Assembly: GCA_028698585.1 (NCBI GenBank)
Contig: JAQVWG010000003.1
Coordinates: 71,131-124,315, forward strand
Length of the DNA stretch: 53,185 nucleotides
From: Clostridia bacterium
GTDB taxonomy: Bacteria; Bacillota; Clostridia; Christensenellales; CAG-314
Direction of reading: 5' to 3'
Below the pieces are notes generated by a model. That model made no database searches and had not been told where the DNA came from. It worked only from the letters and a program-made list of their open reading frames with translations. Shown piece by piece: positions 29,140 through 39,034 of this stretch (its first letter is position 1; every line of letters starts with the position of its first letter). A program made the translations under genes and the position numbers.

Positions 29140-30327
29140 ATGCTGAAGGGTAAGAATATTATCATAGGTATTACCGGTGGTATTGCTGTCTATAAGGTGT
29201 GTGACATTGTCAGTAAACTTGTCAAACTTCACGCTAATGTAGACGTGATTATGACCAAGAATGCAACGGAGTTCGTATCGCCCTTGACATTCGAGAGTTT
29301 ATCGCACAATCCGGTAGTAACGGATATGTTCAATCGCACCAAGGAATGGGAGATTGAACACATTTCATTTGCCAAGAAGGCGCACACATTCGTGATTGTG
29401 CCGGCAACTGCCAACATTATAGGTAAGTTAGCACAAGGTATAGCAGATGATATGTTAACCACTACTCTCTTAGCGACTAAATCTCCAGTGATAATTGCGC
29501 CTGCTATGAACACCGACATGTACACCAACCACGTTTTCCAGTCCAATCTCGCAACGCTCCACAATAATGGTGCCATAATCGTTCAACCTGCAACTGGCAG
29601 ACTGGCATGTGGGGACAACGGCGTAGGAAAACTAGCTGATGTGGATGTCATTCTATCCACCATTATTGACACCGTTATGCCACAGAGAGATTTACTAGGC
29701 AGAAGAGTGCTAATTACTGCTGGCGCCACCATTGAGAAGATTGACGCAGTGAGGTATATATCCAATTTTTCTACTGGCAAGATGGGTATTGCACTGGCTA
29801 AGAATGCTCGTGATAGAGGCGCTATAGTTACCCTTGTGCTGGGCAGTCATTCTGTGCCTGCACCTGACTATATGGATGTAGTTAACGTTACTACTACACA
29901 ACAGATGTATGACGAAGTGCTGGCAAGAGTCAAGGATAATGATATAATCATCAAATCAGCAGCACCCTGCGATTATAAGGTAGAGCATTATGCGGACACT
30001 AAACATAAGGAAGAACATTTAACCTTATCCCTTGTTAAGAATCCAGATATTGCCAGACAAGTGGGCAAGATTAAGGATAATAGAATACTGGTAGTTTTTT
30101 CGGCAGAGACGGAGAACACCTGCGAGAATGCTTACGCTAAACTGCAATCCAAGAATGCCGACCTAGTCGTTGCCAACTGTGTGCTCACAGAGGGTGCAGG
30201 ATTCGGCACTGACACCAACATAGTTACATTAATAGATAGATATAACACACAGACTGCACTACCAATTATGTCTAAGGAGCAGGTTGCTAGTAGGATACTA
30301 GATGCAGTTGTTAAATTAACACAATGA
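29140..30327 (+). CDS. coaBC: Bifunctional phosphopantothenate-cysteine ligase/decarboxylase
   Basis: Makes 4'-phosphopantetheine for coenzyme A. The CoaC half (FMN flavoprotein) has the catalytic histidine in EHISFAK (H74), PAMN at 121-124 and the substrate-clamp cysteine in LACGDNGVG (C157). The CoaB half starts at about residue 185 (VLITAGATIEKIDAVRYISN) and continues with SAAPCDYKV and KNPDI. 395 residues, normal. It starts 7 nt after rpoZ and overlaps priA by 4 nt. Confidence 0.96.
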   Translation: MLKGKNIIIGITGGIAVYKVCDIVSKLVKLHANVDVIMTKNATEFVSPLTFESLSHNPVVTDMFNRTKEWEIEHISFAKKAHTFVIVPATANIIGKLAQGIADDMLTTTLLATKSPVIIAPAMNTDMYTNHVFQSNLATLHNNGAIIVQPATGRLACGDNGVGKLADVDVILSTIIDTVMPQRDLLGRRVLITAGATIEKIDAVRYISNFSTGKMGIALAKNARDRGAIVTLVLGSHSVPAPDYMDVVNVTTTQQMYDEVLARVKDNDIIIKSAAPCDYKVEHYADTKHKEEHLTLSLVKNPDIARQVGKIKDNRILVVFSAETENTCENAYAKLQSKNADLVVANCVLTEGAGFGTDTNIVTLIDRYNTQTALPIMSKEQVASRILDAVVKLTQ

Positions 30328-32516
30328 TTTTTGAGGTCATAGTAGACATATCCAATAGCAACACAGATAGAGTTTTCGATTACTTTGGCGAAGACTTTTT
30401 TTGCGTCGGGCAGAGAGTACTTGTGCCTTTCGGCAATCGCGATATTGAGGGTTTTATCGTGGGCAAGAAGGAGCACAGCGACCTCGACAGTAGTAAAATC
30501 AAATCCATTCGGTTTGCCCTTGACGAGTATGTAACGCTCACTGATGAGATGTTGCAACTGGCTAGATATATGTGTAAGCAGTATAACCTGCGTCTTGTTG
30601 ACGTACTGCGATTGTTTATCCCGGCGCAGATGCGTGGTGGGAGAGTTAAGGAAATATACTACAGGCAAGCAACCTTGACAGACGGTATGACGGTTGAGGG
30701 GATACTAAAGCAGTTAGGCAAGAATGCCAAGAGTCAGCGAGCTTTAATAGAATACTTACACGCTAACGGCAGCACAGCAACTGCGCAACTGAATAAATTA
30801 TTTCCATCCGCCCTTACTCCACTTGTCAAAAATGGGTACGTGGAAATCAATTTAATGCAAAAGACCCGTACACCATACAATCAATTACCACAGGGCAATA
30901 CAGTGCACCACACTTTAACTACTCAACAGCAACAAGCATATGACACTATTATGAGTAACAGACAGGGCAGTTATCTGTTGTTTGGAGTAACTGGCAGTGG
31001 CAAGACTGAAGTTTATCTCAATATAATTACTCAAGTTGTCGCAGAGGGTAAAACTGCCATTATGTTAGTGCCAGAGATATCGTTAACACCGAGCGTGCTT
31101 AAACTGTTTCGTACTCGTTTTGGCAATAGTGTGGCTATACTTCACTCTGGTCTATCAGCAGGCGAGCGATTTGACGAGTGGCAACGACTTAAACGAGGAG
31201 AGGCTAACATTGCAATAGGGGCAAGAAGCGCAATATTCGCACCTATTGATAATATTGGCGTCATAATCATTGATGAACAACACGACAGCAGTTATATAAG
31301 TCAAACCAACCCACGTTATGACACTATCGATATAGCAGAGAAACGCAGAGAATATAATAACTGTACTCTAGTAATGGGTAGTGCAACACCGAGCGTAGAC
31401 ACATTCTATCAGGCACAACAGGGCAAGTATCAACTGATTACTCTGCCGGACAGAATTAATCGTCAACCGTTACCTAAGGTGGAAATTGTAGATATGTGCG
31501 CAGAAGTGAGGGCAGGAAATAAGGAGATATTCTCTACATTGCTCAAGACTGAATTGGACGATTGCCTTAACAAGGGTAATCAAGCGATGATATTCCTCAA
31601 TCGGCGAGGATACTCCTCATTCGTAATGTGTACCAAATGCGGTTATGTCGCCAAGTGTACCGACTGTGATATTTCACTCACGTATCACGCTGATGACAAT
31701 CAGTTGAAATGTCATTATTGTGGTAAACGGTTCAAAATGCTTGACATATGTCCCAACTGCAAGAACACTTTTTTGCGACAGGGCAGAGTGGGAACGGAGC
31801 AGGTAGTCAAGTATCTCAACACTATGTATCCTAATGTTAAGGTACTGCGTATGGACTATGATACCACGCAGACTAAGGAGGCACATTGTAAGATTCTAGA
31901 ATCGTTCAGCAACAGGCAAGCACAGATACTAGTAGGAACACAGATGATTGCAAAAGGACACGATTTTCCATACGTAACGCTTGTAGGCGTGTTGGAAGGA
32001 GATCAGAGTCTATATTACAGCGACTACCTGGCGTGCGAGCGCACGTTTCAACTGCTGACACAAGTGGCTGGGCGTAGTGGCAGAGATAGACAAGCAGGTA
32101 AGGTTGTATTACAGACCTATACCCCTAATCACTATTGTCTACAGATGTCTGCCCAGCAGGACTACTTAGCGTTCTATAAACGAGAGATTAACTTAAGACA
32201 GGCAACCAGTTTCCCACCCTTTGCCGAGGTGGTGCGCATTGTGTACTCTGGACTGGATAGTGAAAAGTGTGTCAAACTTCTCAATAAACACTATGCACAG
32301 ATTGAAGAACTGCGGCAGAGCAACGAACAAGCGTTCCTGTTCTTACAGCGAATGAGATGTCCGCTTAAACGAGTGGAGAGGAAACACAGGTATCAAATTC
32401 TGATGAGATTAGACAGTCAATACATAGATATACTTCAACGTATATATGCGATATGTAATCAAGGCGATAAGGAGGTAAGCGTATTCTGTGAGCGCAATCC
32501 ACAGAATATGAACTGA
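30324..32516 (+). CDS. priA: Primosomal replication-restart helicase PriA
   Basis: Recognises stalled forks and reloads the replicative helicase. N-terminal DNA-binding domain, then Walker A GVTGSGKT (221-228), the DEQH box (317-320), the zinc-binding cysteines (from C436, CTKCGYVAKCTDC, later CHYC and CPNC) and the C-terminal helicase lobe (AGRSGRDRQAGKV). 730 residues, typical. Overlaps coaBC (ATGA) and sits 1 nt before def. Confidence 0.97.
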   Translation: MIFEVIVDISNSNTDRVFDYFGEDFFCVGQRVLVPFGNRDIEGFIVGKKEHSDLDSSKIKSIRFALDEYVTLTDEMLQLARYMCKQYNLRLVDVLRLFIPAQMRGGRVKEIYYRQATLTDGMTVEGILKQLGKNAKSQRALIEYLHANGSTATAQLNKLFPSALTPLVKNGYVEINLMQKTRTPYNQLPQGNTVHHTLTTQQQQAYDTIMSNRQGSYLLFGVTGSGKTEVYLNIITQVVAEGKTAIMLVPEISLTPSVLKLFRTRFGNSVAILHSGLSAGERFDEWQRLKRGEANIAIGARSAIFAPIDNIGVIIIDEQHDSSYISQTNPRYDTIDIAEKRREYNNCTLVMGSATPSVDTFYQAQQGKYQLITLPDRINRQPLPKVEIVDMCAEVRAGNKEIFSTLLKTELDDCLNKGNQAMIFLNRRGYSSFVMCTKCGYVAKCTDCDISLTYHADDNQLKCHYCGKRFKMLDICPNCKNTFLRQGRVGTEQVVKYLNTMYPNVKVLRMDYDTTQTKEAHCKILESFSNRQAQILVGTQMIAKGHDFPYVTLVGVLEGDQSLYYSDYLACERTFQLLTQVAGRSGRDRQAGKVVLQTYTPNHYCLQMSAQQDYLAFYKREINLRQATSFPPFAEVVRIVYSGLDSEKCVKLLNKHYAQIEELRQSNEQAFLFLQRMRCPLKRVERKHRYQILMRLDSQYIDILQRIYAICNQGDKEVSVFCERNPQNMN

Positions 32517-32517
32517 T

Positions 32518-32979
32518 ATGGCGACACGACATATATTAAAAATGAGCAAAGACTTGACAACACTACGTAAAGTAAGTAAGCCCGTTGACAAGTTTGATTC
32601 AAGACTAGTCACCCTAATAGATGACATGGTACAGACTATGCATTCAGCAGACGGCATGGGGCTTGCTGCTGTACAGGTGGGTGTGCTTAAGAGAGTGTTC
32701 ATTGTTGAGGTCGATAACGTTGTATATGAGATAGTCAATCCAACCATTGTTAGCACTCAGGGAGAGTGTGTTGATAATGAGGGGTGTCTGTCTGTCGAAG
32801 GGTATAGAGGAGATGTGCCTAGACCACAGACTGTTACTATGAACTATCAGGACAGGCAAGGTAATGCTTGCGAGATAACTATGCAGGACTACTCTGCTAG
32901 GGCACTTCTACATGAGTATGACCACCTGGATGGCATACTGTTCTGCGACAAAATGATTAAAAAGTACGAGACCAAGTAA
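32518..32979 (+). CDS. def: Peptide deformylase
   Basis: Metalloenzyme that removes the formyl group from nascent N-terminal methionine. All three motifs are present: GMGLAAVQ (46-53), EGCLS (88-92, metal ligand C90) and HEYDH (132-136). 153 residues, a class 1-like size. It pairs functionally with fmt, which follows after an unusual 621-nt gap; in relatives the two are usually adjacent. Confidence 0.97.
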   Translation: MATRHILKMSKDLTTLRKVSKPVDKFDSRLVTLIDDMVQTMHSADGMGLAAVQVGVLKRVFIVEVDNVVYEIVNPTIVSTQGECVDNEGCLSVEGYRGDVPRPQTVTMNYQDRQGNACEITMQDYSARALLHEYDHLDGILFCDKMIKKYETK

Positions 32980-33600
32980 CTCTACTACCTCTATTAGTAT
33001 AGATAATCAAGTCGAATATGAGAATTAAGTACTCGACGAAGTAACACTACCGACTCTTATAACGCATTTATTATCAAGTCAAATATATAAGACTGGTTGC
33101 ATAAACACAAGTGCAATAATCGATAATTATGCACCTCCACAGCACAATTTGATTGCATAACAACTTGATATGCATAACAACAGAATATATATGTATACTC
33201 TATGGCACTCTCACACTAACAGAACAAGAGATAGACACATTATACTACGACATGTACACCTTGAGAATAACAGATAGACGCACTGCGCCATAGTTTGACT
33301 GAATATGCACGCTATTAAATGTATCTGTTTATAGTAGCAGTCAGGCACAACTACAACAATCATACAGACAAGAATGACGAGCATAATCCAATTATAACAA
33401 TCAAACCATTACTAGATGTAACATTCTTTACGGGGCTATCGCTCTAGACACGACTGCGTATAACTACGTTACCAATGATAATGAGCGCAGTCTACTAATA
33501 GCTAATGCAATAGTATCACAGACTGCGCTAAACCAATTAGCAGAACTTGCACTTAACAATACACACTATTAACCATTACAACTTAATATAAGGATTAACA
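32980..33600. other. Gene-free gap between def and fmt
   Basis: No gene is visible and the plus strand is A-rich. A 10-bp perfect inverted repeat AGCGCAGTCT (33484-33493) / AGACTGCGCT (33520-33529), with an inner ACTA/TAGT pairing, forms a long hairpin 72 nt before fmt. No T tract follows, so it is more likely a leader structure than a terminator. Confidence 0.5.
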
Positions 33601-34524
33601 ATGAGAGTAATTTATCTAGGCACACCTGAGTTTGCCGTACAACCACTCAACTATATAGCGCAAGCGCACCAAGTTACTGCAGTCATCACTCAACCCGACA
33701 AGGTAGGCAGTCGCAACAAGGTAACTAATTGTCCAGTTAAACAACGAGCCATAGAACTAGGCATACCCGTTATGCAGTTTGACAATATTAATAAACAAGG
33801 TATAGAGCAGATTAAGTCATTGAATCCAGACATAATGATTACTTGTGCATATGGACAACTGTTATCTCAACAGATACTAGACATAGCGCCCCACGGAGTA
33901 CTTAATATCCACGCGTCACTATTGCCCAAGTATCGAGGTGCGGCACCCATTAACTGGGCGATAATCAATGGCGAAATGCAATCGGGTATCAGCATAATGC
34001 GTACAGTTAAACGGTTGGATGCAGGCGATGTATTACTCCAAGAATCCGTCAATATTAGTCAAGAACATAATGCAGGGCTGTTATCATTCGAGTTAAGCAT
34101 TGTTGCATCTAAACTCATTATTATAGCACTTGCACTAATAGATAATCAGATGGACACTTATACCCCTCAGGATGAACATAAAGCGACATTTTGTGGCAAG
34201 ATTACTACCCAAATGGAACTGATTGACTGGACTCAAGACGCTCGTAGTGTATCCAATCTAGTTAGAGGACTATCCCCATCCCCCTGTTGCTATACTTATC
34301 TTAATGGTAAACGCATCAAAATTAATCACTGCGTACCTTCCGCTTGTCCTATTAAGGGTAATGTGGGAGAGATTATCTGCACCAAGAGCAAGATAACCGT
34401 ATGCTGTGGCAGTGGCTCGGTAGACCTAATATATCTATTGTTCGAAGGTGGCAAGATTATGACTGCTAGAGATTGTATTAACGGACGAAAAATAACTTCA
34501 GGTATGGTACTGCGCAATGAATAG
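33601..34524 (+). CDS. fmt: Methionyl-tRNA formyltransferase
   Basis: Formylates initiator Met-tRNA with 10-formyl-tetrahydrofolate. The catalytic loop HASLLPKYRGAAPI begins at residue 104, and the start MRVIYLGTPEFAV is typical. The C-terminal tRNA-binding domain is present (VRGLSPSPCCYTYLNGK). 307 residues, normal. The stop overlaps the rsmB start by 8 nt. Confidence 0.97.
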   Translation: MRVIYLGTPEFAVQPLNYIAQAHQVTAVITQPDKVGSRNKVTNCPVKQRAIELGIPVMQFDNINKQGIEQIKSLNPDIMITCAYGQLLSQQILDIAPHGVLNIHASLLPKYRGAAPINWAIINGEMQSGISIMRTVKRLDAGDVLLQESVNISQEHNAGLLSFELSIVASKLIIIALALIDNQMDTYTPQDEHKATFCGKITTQMELIDWTQDARSVSNLVRGLSPSPCCYTYLNGKRIKINHCVPSACPIKGNVGEIICTKSKITVCCGSGSVDLIYLLFEGGKIMTARDCINGRKITSGMVLRNE

Positions 34525-35788
34525 GGCTTTTTTGAACGCATACACATGCCTAGATACCATATATAGACAGGGTGCTTACAGCGAGATTGCACTCAACAAC
34601 ATTCTCCTCACCTGTGCAGTCAAGGACAAGGCATTGACAACCAAGATAGTGTACGGCGTGTTGGATAACGATACCAGACTGGACTATATCATTGGGCTGT
34701 TTGCTAAGTCAGTCAAGCCCATAGTTAAAATTATCCTCAAAATCGGTATTTACTGCCTACAGAACTTATCAATACCCGTCTATGCCGTCATCAACGACTG
34801 CGCAGAACTGACCAAGACCAGTGGCAAAATGCAACTTGTCGGTTTTGTCAACGCTACTTTGCGTGCTATCAGTCGCAGTATCGCAGACAACTCTATTACT
34901 TACCCCAAGGATAAGTTGAAGTATCTATCTGTCTATTATTCTTTTCCGTACTTTGCCGTTACAATGCTAGTTAAACAATACGGATATGAAATGACTAAGA
35001 ATATTCTCGCATATCAATTTGACAATAAACAACACATAAGAATCAATCTATCCAAGATTAGCAAGACGGATTTTTGCACAATACTTGATGACAAGTGTGT
35101 GATATATGATAATTCTCCACTAGATGACTGTCTTTATTGCCGTGGCAGTTTAATGGGTATAGATACTACCTATTACACCAATATGGCATTAGGCAGTTGT
35201 TATGTCGTGCATGCGCTCAATTCTACATGCGATTGTAGTGTACTGGATGTGTGTTCTGCACCCGGTGGCAAGGCAGTGTATATTAAACAGCTTAATCCTA
35301 GCGCCACTGTTACAGCCTGCGACATACACCCACACAGAGTGGAGTTGATTAAGAGTTATGCTCGCAGAATGGGCGTTGTAATCAACACTGCCGTAGCAGA
35401 CGCTACCAAGTATGAGCAACAATATGAACTACAATTCGACTACTGTCTATGTGATGTGCCTTGCTCGGGACTGGGCGTGTTCTACTCTAAGCCGGATATT
35501 AAACTTAACCGAACTAAAGAGCAACTTGCCGATATAGTCAAGATACAGTCGAGTATCCTATCTAATGCAAGTAAGTACTGTAAAGTGGGTGGCTATTTAC
35601 TGTACTCTACCTGCTCCATTATGCAAGTTGAGAATCAACAGGTGATTGCCGATTTCCTTGCACATAACATTAACTACACAACCGCTCCCATTACTGGACT
35701 TGGTTTACAAGAGTACCAAAAACAGTTTCTGCCACCCATTGACAACACTGAGGGCTACTATGTAGCACTACTCAAGAGAATAGCATGA
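34517..35788 (+). CDS. rsmB: 16S rRNA m5C967 methyltransferase RsmB
   Basis: Methylates C967 of 16S rRNA. An N-terminal NusB-like domain (about 1-140) is followed by the SAM domain: DVCSAPGGKA at 244-253 and the two catalytic cysteines in PCSG (C316) and STCS (C366). 423 residues, typical. Overlaps fmt by 8 nt and rlmN by 4 nt, so translation is coupled. Confidence 0.94.
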   Translation: MNRAFLNAYTCLDTIYRQGAYSEIALNNILLTCAVKDKALTTKIVYGVLDNDTRLDYIIGLFAKSVKPIVKIILKIGIYCLQNLSIPVYAVINDCAELTKTSGKMQLVGFVNATLRAISRSIADNSITYPKDKLKYLSVYYSFPYFAVTMLVKQYGYEMTKNILAYQFDNKQHIRINLSKISKTDFCTILDDKCVIYDNSPLDDCLYCRGSLMGIDTTYYTNMALGSCYVVHALNSTCDCSVLDVCSAPGGKAVYIKQLNPSATVTACDIHPHRVELIKSYARRMGVVINTAVADATKYEQQYELQFDYCLCDVPCSGLGVFYSKPDIKLNRTKEQLADIVKIQSSILSNASKYCKVGGYLLYSTCSIMQVENQQVIADFLAHNINYTTAPITGLGLQEYQKQFLPPIDNTEGYYVALLKRIA

Positions 35789-36873
35789 TTAAAGATTGTT
35801 TGTTAGACTATAATTTAAGCCAACTAGCCGATAGACTAGCTCAGTATCAACTCAAGTCTTACCAGATATCACAGATATATCAGTGGTTGATTAAGGGTGT
35901 AGATTTTTTGCAGATGACTAATCTGCCTAAGGCATTGCGTGAGCAACTTGCCAACGACTATGACTCTGCTAGTGTAAGAGTTATTAAGACATTAACTTCA
36001 ACCGACAGTACAACTAAGTATCTAATGCAACTGAGAGATGATAACGTTATCGAGTGTGTGGTTATGAAGTACAAGTATGGCAACACTCTGTGCATATCTA
36101 CGCAGGTTGGGTGTCGTATGGGTTGTGCATTCTGCGCTAGCACTCTAGGTGGACTGGTGCGCAATCTAAGTGCTGGAGAGATGTTGGGACAGGTTGTCGT
36201 TGCCAATAAACTGCACCATAGCGCACAGAGTAGAGGTATAACCAACATAGTGCTAATGGGTAGTGGCGAACCGTTAGACAACTACGATAATGTGCTGTCC
36301 TTCTTGACTCTTGTTAATGCTCAAGAGGGGCTCAATATATCTATGCGTAATATCTCACTATCAACATGTGGTCTAGTGCCACAGATTAACAAGCTGGCAG
36401 AGTGCAGACTGGGAGTTAATTTGACTATATCACTGCACAGCGCATTCGATGACAGCCGCCGTAAAATTATGCCTATCGCCAATAAATACTCAATAAGTCA
36501 AATAATCAATTCTGCCAAGTATTACTTCGAGTGTACAGGCAGGCGAGTGATATTCGAGTACACTCTAATAGAGGGAGTCAATGACAGGCGTGAGGACGCG
36601 CTTCAACTGGCCAGACTGTTATCTGGTATGTCTGCTCACGTCAATTTGATTCGACTCAATCAAGTCAAAGAACGCCACCTGACAGCGACAACGACAGATA
36701 AGGCGAAGGAGTTCCTTGCATTACTAGAACAACTACATCTATCTGCTACGTTGCGCCGTTCAATGGGTGGAGATATCGCAGGCGCCTGTGGACAACTCAG
36801 ATACAGCTATATTAATACTAATGCCGACCGTAACACAGATAATAATGGCGACTCGGACAACAATAATTCGTAG
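35785..36873 (+). CDS. rlmN: Dual-specificity RNA methyltransferase RlmN
   Basis: Radical-SAM enzyme that makes m2A2503 in 23S rRNA and m2A37 in some tRNAs. Cluster cysteines C110, C114, C117 (CRMGCAFC); the methyl-carrying cysteine lies in GACGQ (C335). 362 residues, with an Asn/Asp-rich tail. In most Firmicutes stp and prkC follow rlmN; here 261 nt of non-coding DNA lead directly to rsgA. Confidence 0.96.
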   Translation: MIKDCLLDYNLSQLADRLAQYQLKSYQISQIYQWLIKGVDFLQMTNLPKALREQLANDYDSASVRVIKTLTSTDSTTKYLMQLRDDNVIECVVMKYKYGNTLCISTQVGCRMGCAFCASTLGGLVRNLSAGEMLGQVVVANKLHHSAQSRGITNIVLMGSGEPLDNYDNVLSFLTLVNAQEGLNISMRNISLSTCGLVPQINKLAECRLGVNLTISLHSAFDDSRRKIMPIANKYSISQIINSAKYYFECTGRRVIFEYTLIEGVNDRREDALQLARLLSGMSAHVNLIRLNQVKERHLTATTTDKAKEFLALLEQLHLSATLRRSMGGDIAGACGQLRYSYINTNADRNTDNNGDSDNNNS

Positions 36874-37134
36874 ATGGCAATATTGACTACCGACACAACC
36901 TATAATAGATGTCGATTACGTTGACATAGTTAATTCAATATGCAGTTGTTTACGAGCAACAATTGTAACGACCACAACACAGATTAAGTAAATTACGGTG
37001 ACGTCAGTAGATATAACCTGCAATATGGGTATTCGCACTTATACAATAATAAGACTGCCAGAAACACAATTTAGAGCAAAATATAAGGTCCGCCACAGCA
37101 ATCTAACGCATAGATTACTACATACAGAGGGGAT
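36874..37134. other. Non-coding gap where stp-prkC would be expected
   Basis: No gene or gene remnant is recognisable. In relatives the PP2C phosphatase and PASTA kinase genes occupy this position between rlmN and rsgA. Confidence 0.5.
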
Positions 37135-38004
37135 ATGATAGAGGGCAAAGTCATTAAGGGAATAGGGGGAATATATACAGTAGACACAACTGATAGAACA
37201 GTCGAGTGTTTACCGTTAAAAAAACTTCGCAAGGATGGACTATACGTTGGCGATAACGTGCGCATACTCATGCAAGGTAATAAGGGATGCATTCAATCCG
37301 TACTGCCACGCAAGAATGTGCTTGTACGCCCACCGGTAGCCAATATTGATAAAGTTTTCATAATCATCTCATCTACTCCCGAACCAGACCTGCTATTGAT
37401 TGATAAGTTGATTATCAACTGTCTGCATAATAATATTGATTACTGCCTTATCGCCAACAAGACAGATTTATTAACCGAACAATTTGCACGGCGCATTAAG
37501 GACAATTATGGCGACGTAGAGCAAATAACGTTTACCAGTGCCATAACCAGGCAGGGCATATCTCAACTAGAACAGTTGATTGATGACAAAGTATGCTGTT
37601 TTGCTGGGCAGTCTGGTGTAGGCAAGACTTCGCTTCTTAATACCCTTGTTGATAATGCTAATGCACTTACCGGACAGCTGTCTGTTCGTATTGACAGGGG
37701 CAAGAACACCACCAGACATGCGCAGATATACAAGTGTGGTGCGGGTTATATTGTAGATACTGCTGGATTTTCGCTACTAGAGTTACCTATAGACAGTATT
37801 AATGCAGAACAGTTGATGACATACTACGCTGATTTCTGTAAGTATTCGTTCGGGTGCAAGTTTACAACCAAATGTACTCACATCAGTGAACCCAATTGTG
37901 CAGTCAAAGAGGCAGTCGCCAACGGGCTTATATGTGCTGAGAGATATGCGCGATATAAGACTATTGTATCTCAACTGATTGACGCACATAAACACCAGTA
38001 TTAA
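37135..38004 (+). CDS. rsgA: Ribosome maturation GTPase RsgA
   Basis: Late 30S assembly GTPase that checks the decoding centre. The GTPase motifs are circularly permuted as expected: NKTD (108-111) comes before the P-loop GQSGVGKTS (from 158, K164) and DTAGF. An N-terminal OB fold and a C-terminal zinc finger (C235/C241, C247, H249, C255) flank it. 289 residues, normal. The last 105 nt of the gene are repeated just downstream. Confidence 0.96.
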   Translation: MIEGKVIKGIGGIYTVDTTDRTVECLPLKKLRKDGLYVGDNVRILMQGNKGCIQSVLPRKNVLVRPPVANIDKVFIIISSTPEPDLLLIDKLIINCLHNNIDYCLIANKTDLLTEQFARRIKDNYGDVEQITFTSAITRQGISQLEQLIDDKVCCFAGQSGVGKTSLLNTLVDNANALTGQLSVRIDRGKNTTRHAQIYKCGAGYIVDTAGFSLLELPIDSINAEQLMTYYADFCKYSFGCKFTTKCTHISEPNCAVKEAVANGLICAERYARYKTIVSQLIDAHKHQY

Positions 38005-38129
38005 ACGTAAATTACACTATAGAGCAGTCAAAGAGGCAGTCGCCAACGGGCTTATATGTGCTGAGAGATATGAGCGATATAAGACTATCGTATCTCAACT
38101 GATTGACGCACATAAATGCAAGTATTAAA
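37900..38129 (+). repeat. Duplicated 3' end of rsgA, 124-bp offset
   Basis: 37900-38005 (the last 35 codons of rsgA and its stop) recurs at 38024-38129 with only a few substitutions, including GCGCG to GAGCG and CACCAG to TGCAAG. The offset is 124 bp. The downstream copy has no start codon and is not translated; it is a relic of a local tandem duplication. Confidence 0.95.
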
Positions 38130-38273
38130 GAGCATATAAACTAGGCTGCTGTGATTACGTTTTCGGCGTTATTGGATAACCCTTGTGTTATCATATGCAG
38201 GCTGATGTAAGCACATAGAGTAATACAACTAACCAGTGCTACAGCTGTTAACGGCATTTTTAGCGTTATTTTG

Positions 38274-38302
38274 TTGGCATAAAGGTACATCCAGTGTATA
38301 AT
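38274..38302 (+). promoter_or_regulatory. Promoter of rpe
   Basis: -35 TTGGCA (38274-38279, 5 of 6), 17-nt spacer, -10 TATAAT (38297-38302, perfect). The start codon of rpe is only 18 nt beyond the -10, so the leader is very short and holds the AGAGGT ribosome site. Confidence 0.8.
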
Positions 38303-38319
38303 ACGTTAAGAGGTAATGT

Positions 38320-39012
38320 ATGAAAAAAGTTCTTATAAGTCCATCGCTGTTGTCATTCGATTTTGCCAACGTTGGGCAACAAGCCGTTCAGTTGATTAAA
38401 GACGGTGCAGATATGTTACACCTTGATGTTATGGACGGAGTTTTTGTCCCTAATATCACTTTCGGTGCCAAGTTTGTCGCAGATATTAATAAGGTAACCG
38501 ACGCTACCCTAGATGTGCACTTGATGATAGTCAATCCAATCAATTACATTGACCAGTTCGTTAAGGCTGGTGCTGACATAATAACTATTCACTATGAGGC
38601 GACAGAGCAAGTACGACACACGTTAAGCGCAATAAGACAGCGTGGCGTTAAGGCAGGATTATCTATTAAACCATCTACACCTGTCAGCGTTATAGCGCAA
38701 TATATCGATATAGTAGATTTAGTGCTTATTATGAGTGTCGAGCCGGGATTCGGTGGGCAGTCGTTTATTGTCAACTCCTTGCAACGAATTGCTCAAACTA
38801 AGCAGTTAATAGGCAATCGTGACATTATATTGCAGGTGGACGGTGGAATAAATCGCAGTAATGCAAGTAGCGTAATCAGCGCAGGTGCAGATTGTCTTGT
38901 GGCCGGTAGTGCCATTTACAACGAGCAAGACCACCCCGCAGTTATTCGGGCATTAAGGCGTAGTTCATTGACAACTATGCGACAAGGTAATAGGCCGATA
39001 AGGACAGATTAA
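38320..39012 (+). CDS. rpe: Ribulose-phosphate 3-epimerase
   Basis: Interconverts ribulose-5-phosphate and xylulose-5-phosphate. TIM-barrel signatures: SLLSFDFAN, HLDVMDGVFVPNITFG (metal and catalytic Asp), DVHLMI, VEPGFGGQSF and VDGGIN. 230 residues, with a short basic tail. AGAGGT precedes ATG 38320. Position after rsgA is the conserved one; it has its own promoter. A thiamine pyrophosphokinase gene, often next, is absent. Confidence 0.97.
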   Translation: MKKVLISPSLLSFDFANVGQQAVQLIKDGADMLHLDVMDGVFVPNITFGAKFVADINKVTDATLDVHLMIVNPINYIDQFVKAGADIITIHYEATEQVRHTLSAIRQRGVKAGLSIKPSTPVSVIAQYIDIVDLVLIMSVEPGFGGQSFIVNSLQRIAQTKQLIGNRDIILQVDGGINRSNASSVISAGADCLVAGSAIYNEQDHPAVIRALRRSSLTTMRQGNRPIRTD

Positions 39013-39034
39013 TAACAGATAATTAACCTAATAT

